This document shows positions 22,919 to 27,954 of a stretch of 27,954 nt of DNA, one piece after another. Both the position numbers and the translations under genes were made by a program. Source of the stretch: an uncultured Eubacteriales bacterium (GTDB taxonomy: Bacteria; Bacillota; Clostridia; Oscillospirales; Oscillospiraceae); the NCBI GenBank assembly GCA_902475855.1, contig CABSBF010000024.1:1-27954 (forward strand), read 5' to 3'. Position 1 is the stretch's first letter; the number at the start of each line of letters is the position of its first letter. The notes beneath the pieces are model-generated. The model was given only the letters and a program-made list of their open reading frames with translations, ran no database searches and was not told the origin of the DNA.

Positions 22919-23503
22919 TCATTTCACCTTGCGGTGCTCGCGGATGTTGCGGATCCAGCATTTGTGGCACATGGCGATATAGCGGTCGTTGCCGCCCAGC
23001 AGTAGCTGCGCGCCCTCGGTGACGACGTAGCCCTCGGCATCCACACGGGCATTGGTTGTGGCCTTTGCGCCGCAGTCGCAGATTGCCTTGATCTCCGTGA
23101 TGGTATCGGCCACCTCAAACAGGCGGCGGCTGCCGTCAAAGAGTTTGCTCTGGAAATCTGTCCGCAGGCCGAAGCACAAAACCGGAATATTCTCCGTATC
23201 CACAATGTCACGGAGCTGGTCGATCTGTGCCGCCGTCATGAACTGGCACTCATCCACAATGATGACGTCCGTGAGCTCTCTTTTGCGGAACAGCTCGCAG
23301 ATGTCCGCCTCCGGCGGGACGACTTCGGCAATCGCTTCCAGCCCGACGCGGCTGCGCAGCACGATCTCGCCGTCACGGCTGTCCGCTGCCGGCTTGACCA
23401 GCCACACGCGCATTCCGTTTTCCTCATAGTTGTACTTGGTGATGAGCGCCTGCGCGGTCTTTGAGGAGCCCATCGAGCCGTATTTGAAGTATAACTTTGC
23501 CAT
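22919..23503 (-). CDS. tdk: Thymidine kinase (type II)
   Basis: This enzyme of 194 residues phosphorylates thymidine and deoxyuridine. The P-loop region GSMGSSKTAQAL differs from the usual GxMxSGKT in having serine for the last glycine. Walker B is IIVDECQF. The zinc ribbon is complete, with CDCG and later CHKC. ATG 23503 is chosen because GGAGGAAAGGCA precedes it; a longer frame upstream of it would extend across the promoter. It is the first gene of the salvage cluster. Confidence 0.94.
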   Translation of the reverse strand: MAKLYFKYGSMGSSKTAQALITKYNYEENGMRVWLVKPAADSRDGEIVLRSRVGLEAIAEVVPPEADICELFRKRELTDVIIVDECQFMTAAQIDQLRDIVDTENIPVLCFGLRTDFQSKLFDGSRRLFEVADTITEIKAICDCGAKATTNARVDAEGYVVTEGAQLLLGGNDRYIAMCHKCWIRNIREHRKVK

Positions 23504-23537
23504 TGCCTTTCCTCCGGTGTGCAAGGATTGTTTTCTT

Positions 23538-23566
23538 ATTATACAGTATCGTTTCGATTTATGCAA
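23538..23566 (-). promoter_or_regulatory. Promoter of tdk and the salvage cluster
   Basis: On the minus strand the -35 box is TTGCAT (plus 23561-23566), the spacer is 17 and the -10 box is a perfect TATAAT (plus 23538-23543). Transcription would begin about 28 bases before the tdk start codon. Confidence 0.75.
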
Positions 23567-23715
23567 GGAAAACTCTGAGCTGTGCTCCGCGGTACCGGAT
23601 TTTAGGCATTTTGTCAGAGAAGCATGGCTCATTTTTGTGAAAAAAGACAGAGAACGCATTTTTTCGGCGCTCTCCTGGGAAAGAACGGACGATTTTGTGC
23701 AGGCCGCAGATATGG

Positions 23716-23741
23716 AAAAGGAAGCTCGCTGCGGAGCTTCC
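23716..23741 (-). terminator. Terminator after the zinc-ribbon gene
   Basis: GGAAGCTC pairs with GAGCTTCC (23720-23741) and the stem is bordered by AAAA and TTTT on its two sides, so it can end transcription in either direction. It lies a few bases past the stop of the zinc-ribbon gene. Confidence 0.75.
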
Positions 23742-23746
23742 TTTTC

Positions 23747-24157
23747 TCAGGTTTTTCTTGTGAACTTTTCGCCGCATTTGGGACAGCGGATGCAGATCTT
23801 GCCGCGGCCGCGGGGCACGCGCACCGTCTGCTTGCAGTTCGGGCAGCGGAAATAGCGGTTGCTGCGATCCTTCAGACGCACCCAGAGCTGGGTGAACCGG
23901 CGGTTTTCCCGCTGGCGCTTATAAATATTGCGTGAGAACATACGGATAAAGCTGTAAATCAGCAGGCCGTAAACGATCACGGAGAGGATGGGTGCAACAA
24001 TGCTGCCATAGATCTTTGATCCCCGCAGGAAAATCGCCAGGACGCTGTTGATCAGGCTTACCAGCACGGCAAACACGAGAAGCGCCATATTCAGTTGATC
24101 TGAGCCATAGCGCCCGTACATGAATCGCCGCAGTGCCGCTCCGATTCTTCGAAACAT
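23747..24157 (-). CDS. Small membrane protein with C-terminal zinc ribbon
   Basis: This protein of about 136 residues has a basic N-terminus (MFRRIGAALRRFMYGRYG), two membrane segments at about residues 25-43 and 50-72, a basic stretch, and a zinc ribbon at the C-terminus with CPNC and CPKC pairs. The topology implies both termini inside. Similar proteins are widespread as hypotheticals in Clostridia, and I know no function. ATG 24157 is preferred over the ATG at 24163 and GTG at 24166 because the promoter puts the transcription start at about 24168 and GGTG then lies six bases upstream. Confidence 0.78.
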   Translation of the reverse strand: MFRRIGAALRRFMYGRYGSDQLNMALLVFAVLVSLINSVLAIFLRGSKIYGSIVAPILSVIVYGLLIYSFIRMFSRNIYKRQRENRRFTQLWVRLKDRSNRYFRCPNCKQTVRVPRGRGKICIRCPKCGEKFTRKT

Positions 24158-24174
24158 ATCCATCACCTATGCTC

Positions 24175-24202
24175 ATTATAATCTGCCCCCCTTTTTTTAC
24201 AA
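24175..24202 (-). promoter_or_regulatory. Putative promoter of the zinc-ribbon gene
   Basis: On the minus strand TTGTAA (plus 24197-24202) and a perfect TATAAT (plus 24175-24180) are separated by 16 bases. It lies in the short gap after the metallophosphoesterase gene and implies a leader of only about 10 bases. Confidence 0.55.
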
Positions 24203-24219
24203 GCCCCGAAGGAAAGAAT

Positions 24220-25065
24220 TTACGATTTGTTTACGTTTCTCTCGCATCTCAGAATCAAAATGGGAACATGAGGACGGTTGAAGAGGCGAAAATGCACGTT
24301 GGTGTAGCCCAAGCCGCGGCTGACATACAGCGTTGTGCCGCCCTGACGGTACACGCCGGCGTCAAAATCCGGAAAAAGCTCCCGCTGCGTGCCGAACACA
24401 CCGCCCACAAAGGGCAGGCGTACCACTCCGCCGTGACAATGCCCCGACAAAACGAACTGCACGCCGAGCGCACGCCACATGGCAAGCTCATCGTTGCGGT
24501 GAGAAAGCATGAGAAGAAAGCGGCTGCCCGCCGTGCGCCGCAGCCCGGAGACCACCGATGCCGGGGAGGGCATGTCATACGGCCCGCAGGGATCGTGTAC
24601 GCCGGCAATGAGGATCTCCGCACCGCCGCGGGAAAGAGCGCGCCCTTCATTTTCCAGCACCGTCACGCCCCAACCGCGCATTTTTTGCAGGAGCTGAGGC
24701 AGATTCTTCACCTGCCATTCATGATTTCCGGTGACGTAATACACCGGCGCAATGTCCGTCAAGCCGGTCAGAAGCGGCTCCAGCATGGAAAGGTCGGTTT
24801 TTTCGTCGAAAAGGTCACCACAGATGCAGATGAGATCCGGCCGGGCCGCCCGCAGAGCATGCAGCAGGCGGATGTTGTTTTTTCCGAAGCTGCGCCCGTG
24901 CAGATCGGATAGCTCCGCCACGCGCAGGCCGTCGAACTGCGGCGGCAGCGATTCAAAAAACAGCTCTACCGCATCGACCTGAAGCGTGCAGTTCTGTTGG
25001 TAGACAAACCCTGCTGCCAGAGCCAGAAGCACCAGCAGCGCAGCCAGTCGATGTATTCGTTTCAA
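24220..25065 (-). CDS. Membrane-anchored metallophosphoesterase (YkuE/YaeI-like)
   Basis: This protein of 281 residues has an N-terminal membrane segment at about residues 7-22 and a calcineurin-like phosphoesterase domain. All metal-binding motifs are present in order: SDLHG (Asp54, His56), CGDLFD, GNHEW and SGHCHGG. Members of this group cleave phosphomonoester or phosphodiester bonds; some act on lipid A-like or UDP-linked lipids, but the substrate here is unknown. The TTG at 25065 is chosen because AAGGAGG lies about eight bases upstream; no ATG fits. It is divergent from recJ across 143 bases. Confidence 0.88.
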   Translation of the reverse strand: MKRIHRLAALLVLLALAAGFVYQQNCTLQVDAVELFFESLPPQFDGLRVAELSDLHGRSFGKNNIRLLHALRAARPDLICICGDLFDEKTDLSMLEPLLTGLTDIAPVYYVTGNHEWQVKNLPQLLQKMRGWGVTVLENEGRALSRGGAEILIAGVHDPCGPYDMPSPASVVSGLRRTAGSRFLLMLSHRNDELAMWRALGVQFVLSGHCHGGVVRLPFVGGVFGTQRELFPDFDAGVYRQGGTTLYVSRGLGYTNVHFRLFNRPHVPILILRCERNVNKS

Positions 25066-25149
25066 AGGCTGTCCCTCCTTGCTTTCCCTAGTTTTCCCGG
25101 TTTCGGAGAAACTTTGCGCGGCGCCGCCGCATATTTTCCCTCTCTGTGG

Positions 25150-25178
25150 TTGTGCTGGGCGTAAAAAAATGCTATAAT
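25150..25178 (+). promoter_or_regulatory. Putative promoter of recJ
   Basis: TTGTGC (25150-25155) and a perfect TATAAT (25173-25178) are separated by 17 bases. Transcription would start near 25185, so only starts downstream of that are possible for recJ, which favours the GTG at 25209. Confidence 0.6.
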
Positions 25179-25208
25179 AAAAAGAAAAAATCAGGATGTG
25201 TCGTTGGA

Positions 25209-27239
25209 GTGAAGTACGGAATCTGGAAAATTGCAAGACCAAAGGAAACAGAAATACAGGGGTTGGAGCGCGCGGGCTTTTCCCCGCTGACGGCGCGCGT
25301 GCTGTGCGGCCGGGGATGTGTTTCCCCGGAGGAGGCCAAAAAGCAGTTTGATACGAATGCACCGCTGTGCGATCCGCTGGAGATGAAGGAACTGGGCACA
25401 GCAGCCGCGCTGCTGAAGAAGGCCATCGCAGACGGCACGAAAATTGCCGTATTCGGGGACTATGATGTGGACGGTATCACCGCCACCTGTCTGCTGGTTG
25501 AATGCCTGCGTTCACTGGGCGCGGACTGCACGGCGCATATCCCCGGCCGGCTGGAGGAGGGCTACGGCCTGAACAACACTGCCATCCGGCAGCTTGCGGA
25601 CGAGGGTGTACGCCTGATTGTCACCGTGGACTGCGGCATCACCGCGCTGGAGGAGGCCGAATATTGCAGGCAGCTCGGCGTGACACTCATCGTTACCGAT
25701 CACCATGAATGCAAGGAGCACCTGCCGGACTGTGCCGCGGTCGTCGACCCGCACCGGCCGGACCGCACCTATCCGCACACCGATCTTTCCGGTGTGGGAG
25801 TTGCCTTCAAGCTGGCTTCTGTGCTGCTCGGCAGCCAGGAGGAGGCCGCACGCCGCTGGTGCGACCTCTACTGTCTCGGCACCATTGCCGACGTCATGCC
25901 TCTGCGCGGCGAGAACCGCCGCCTGGTGGTCATGGGCCTTGCGGCGATGCAGCACCCGGCACGCCTGGGGCTGCGCGCACTGATCGAAGCCTGCGGCTGC
26001 GGTACGCAGCCGGTCACCGCCGGAACGATCGGCTATGTGCTTGCACCGCGCATCAACGCCGCCGGACGCATGGAGCACGCGGAGCTTGCCGTGCAGCTCT
26101 TTCTTTCCCATGATCCGGAACAGGCTGCGCAGCTTGCGCAGACGCTCTGCCGGCTTAATCGCGAACGGCAGAACACGGAATCCGTTATCTACCGTGAAGC
26201 ACTGGCACTTTTGCGGAAGCAGGAGCCGGGGAGCGCCATCGTGCTGGCCGGAGAGGGCTGGCATCAGGGCGTGGTCGGCATCGTCGCGTCCCGCCTGAGC
26301 GAGGAGTTCTGCCGTCCAGCCTTCCTGATCTGCCTGGACGGCGACCACGGAAAGGCCTCCTCCCGCTCCTACGGCGGCTTTAATCTGTTTGCCGCGCTGC
26401 GGGAGCTTTCCCCGCTGCTGGAAGGCTTCGGCGGCCATGAGCTGGCCGCGGGTTTTACCATCCGGCGGGAGATGATCCCGGAATTCCGCCGCCGCATCTG
26501 CGAGCTGGCCGCGGCCTATGCCGCCACCGGCGCCGCCGTTCCTACGCTGGAGATCGACTGCGAGGTTCCCGGCCGCCTGCTGACGGAGCACAATGTGCAG
26601 GGACTCTCTCAACTGGAACCCTGCGGTACGGGCTGCCCCAAGCCCACCCTCTGCCTGACCGAGGCCATCGTGGAGCAAGCTTCCACGGTCGGCGGCGGGA
26701 AGCACCTGCGCCTGAAGCTGCGCAGCCGCGACGGCGTCTCGCTGCAAGTCATCTATTTTTCTGCGGGCGGTCTGAAGCTTCTTCCCGGCGAACGGGTGGA
26801 TGCTGCGTTTACCCCTCAGATCAACGAATTCCGCGGTGTACGCAGCGTGCAGCTCAATCTGACCGACCTGCGCCGCGTATCGCCCTGCGAGTATTACGAC
26901 CGCTTCTGCCGCAGCGAGACGCTGCTTCCTTTTGAATCTGCCGCGCTCATGCCGGAGCGCACGGACGTGGCGGACGTCTGGAATTACCTGTGCGCCAATG
27001 TGCAGGAATCTCCGATGCAGTTTGATCTTTCTGCCTTCTGCGCCGCCGTTGCCGCCGCCTCGCACGAGCGTCACAGCGTCCGCAGGACCATGGCGTGTCT
27101 GGACATTCTTGCAGAGCTGCGCTTCATCGAGGTGCGGCGCAGCGACCCGGTGCTGCACATCCGGCTCCTGCCGGTCAGCGGAAAAAATCCCCTGGAAAAC
27201 AGCAGGCTCTACCGCGCCCTGCGCGGAGAAAGCCTTTGA
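25209..27239 (+). CDS. recJ: Single-stranded-DNA-specific exonuclease RecJ
   Basis: This protein of 676 residues is a 5'-3' single-strand DNA exonuclease of recombination and repair. The DHH phosphoesterase domain shows GDYDVDG (residues 83-89), VDCGITA and the DHH motif at 164-166. The DHHA1 part has VGIVASRLSEEF and GGHELAAGF. A C-terminal region of about 150 residues is the extension seen in Firmicutes RecJ. The GTG at 25209 is the only start fitting the promoter; its ribosome binding site is weak (AGGA, 12 bases upstream). It is followed after 15 bases by rel. Confidence 0.94.
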   Translation: MKYGIWKIARPKETEIQGLERAGFSPLTARVLCGRGCVSPEEAKKQFDTNAPLCDPLEMKELGTAAALLKKAIADGTKIAVFGDYDVDGITATCLLVECLRSLGADCTAHIPGRLEEGYGLNNTAIRQLADEGVRLIVTVDCGITALEEAEYCRQLGVTLIVTDHHECKEHLPDCAAVVDPHRPDRTYPHTDLSGVGVAFKLASVLLGSQEEAARRWCDLYCLGTIADVMPLRGENRRLVVMGLAAMQHPARLGLRALIEACGCGTQPVTAGTIGYVLAPRINAAGRMEHAELAVQLFLSHDPEQAAQLAQTLCRLNRERQNTESVIYREALALLRKQEPGSAIVLAGEGWHQGVVGIVASRLSEEFCRPAFLICLDGDHGKASSRSYGGFNLFAALRELSPLLEGFGGHELAAGFTIRREMIPEFRRRICELAAAYAATGAAVPTLEIDCEVPGRLLTEHNVQGLSQLEPCGTGCPKPTLCLTEAIVEQASTVGGGKHLRLKLRSRDGVSLQVIYFSAGGLKLLPGERVDAAFTPQINEFRGVRSVQLNLTDLRRVSPCEYYDRFCRSETLLPFESAALMPERTDVADVWNYLCANVQESPMQFDLSAFCAAVAAASHERHSVRRTMACLDILAELRFIEVRRSDPVLHIRLLPVSGKNPLENSRLYRALRGESL

Positions 27240-27254
27240 CATTCGGAGGCCCTT

Positions 27255-27954
27255 ATGGAAACCTTTCAGGAACACTATGACAGTCTGATGCGTACCATTG
27301 CGCGGCGCAACATGAACGTAGATATGCAGGCCATTGAGCGCGCTATCCGCTATGCCGAGAAAAAGCACGCCTCGCAGAAGCGCAAGGACGGCTCCCCCTA
27401 CATCATCCACCCGCTGGCTGTGGCGGAGATCGTCGCCGAGATCGGTCTGGACACGGACGCCGTTTTGGGCGCGCTGCTGCATGACTGCATCGAAGATACC
27501 GATTCCACCTATGACGAGATCTCCCGGCAGTTCGGCCCTACGGTCGCCGCGCTGGTGGAGGGCGTCACCAAGCTGACCCGTGTGGAGTATTCCACACTGG
27601 AGGAGCAGCAGATGGAAAACCTGCGCAAGATGTTCATGGCCATGAGCCGCGACATCCGCGTCATTCTCATCAAGATCGCAGACCGCCTGCACAACACGCG
27701 CACCATGCAGTTCCAGTCGCCGGAAAAACAGATTCTGAAATCCCGCGAAACCATGGACATCTATGCGCCCCTGGCACACCGTCTCGGCATGCAGAAGATC
27801 AAATGGGAGCTGGAGGATACCAGCCTGAAATATCTCGATCCCGCCGGATATAACGAGATCATGCAGTATCTCGATGCGCATCAGGCTGAGGCCGACGAGT
27901 TTATGAAGGCCATCCAGAGCAAGATCACCACGCGCCTGTCCGCCGTGGGCATCC
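27255..27954 (+). CDS. rel: Bifunctional (p)ppGpp synthase/hydrolase (3' truncated by the window)
   Basis: The first 233 residues are visible and the frame runs off the window end. They cover the HD-type hydrolase domain: HPLAVAEIVAEIG, ALLHDCIEDT with the His-Asp pair and the Glu-Asp pair, and KIADRLHNTRT. Intact metal-binding residues mean the protein can degrade (p)ppGpp, as in the bifunctional Rel of Firmicutes. The next part, YAPLAHRLGM...KWELEDTSLKYL, leads to the synthase domain beyond the window. ATG 27255 follows CGGAGG by eight bases. The gene is probably co-transcribed with recJ. Confidence 0.95.
   Translation, partial: METFQEHYDSLMRTIARRNMNVDMQAIERAIRYAEKKHASQKRKDGSPYIIHPLAVAEIVAEIGLDTDAVLGALLHDCIEDTDSTYDEISRQFGPTVAALVEGVTKLTRVEYSTLEEQQMENLRKMFMAMSRDIRVILIKIADRLHNTRTMQFQSPEKQILKSRETMDIYAPLAHRLGMQKIKWELEDTSLKYLDPAGYNEIMQYLDAHQAEADEFMKAIQSKITTRLSAVGI

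Noticed and set aside
25512..27881. Long minus-strand open frame (about 789 codons) opposite recJ and rel
   Set aside because: RecJ and Rel motifs are clear on the plus strand. The minus frame crosses two genes and shows no domain or ribosome binding site.

Overview
The window looks like a chromosomal segment of a Gram-positive anaerobe of the Clostridia, most like the Oscillospiraceae or a neighbouring family. This is inferred from the fairly high GC content with strong GGAGG ribosome binding sites, near-consensus sigma-A promoters (for example TTGACA-N17-TAGAAT), lipoproteins with Firmicutes-style lipoboxes, a BMP-type nucleoside transporter (nupNOPQ), an [Fe-S] cysteine desulfidase of the CyuA/YhaM type, and recJ followed directly by a bifunctional rel gene. 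There are no rRNA, tRNA, CRISPR, IS or phage genes. Apart from one mosaic of palindromes and one tiny possible gene remnant, the DNA is densely coding and ordinary in texture.

Layout. (1) 1-4065, plus strand: the end of a cysteine-motif, propeller-like exported protein, then an ABC ATPase and a large permease whose two halves look like an internal duplication; this is a likely three-gene export or self-protection operon. (2) 4066-10390, plus strand: a leader holding a promoter, a palindrome and an intrinsic terminator, then a SAM-dependent methyltransferase and a complete nickel/dipeptide-family ABC importer (two permeases, two ATPases, one lipoprotein binding protein). (3) 10475-12613, plus strand: a GntR/FCD regulator and an L-cysteine desulfidase family enzyme from a strong promoter. 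A similar inverted repeat (TGTAT-N5-ATACR) sits in the promoters of blocks 2 and 3, so I propose one regulon in which the GntR protein controls uptake, methylation and degradation of a sulfur- or metal-bearing compound. This is the most promising candidate for an undescribed system here, but its substrate cannot be read from the sequence.

(4) 12851-14076, minus strand: a polysaccharide deacetylase translationally coupled to a DUF2500-like membrane protein. (5) 14223-23503, minus strand: a nucleoside salvage locus, reading tdk, deoD, deoB, cdd, nupN, nupO, nupP, nupQ, udk. Nucleosides enter through NupNOPQ, are deaminated (Cdd), phosphorylated (Tdk, Udk) or split phosphorolytically (DeoD), and the pentose 1-phosphate is isomerised by DeoB. 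Several terminators and internal promoters divide the locus. A 220-bp mosaic of five palindromes lies between deoD and deoB. (6) 23747-25065, minus strand: a small membrane zinc-ribbon protein and a membrane-anchored metallophosphoesterase. (7) 25150-27954, plus strand: recJ and the start of rel, which runs off the window.

All coordinates of motifs, promoters and hairpins were read by eye. Family names rest on recognised motifs, not on searches.
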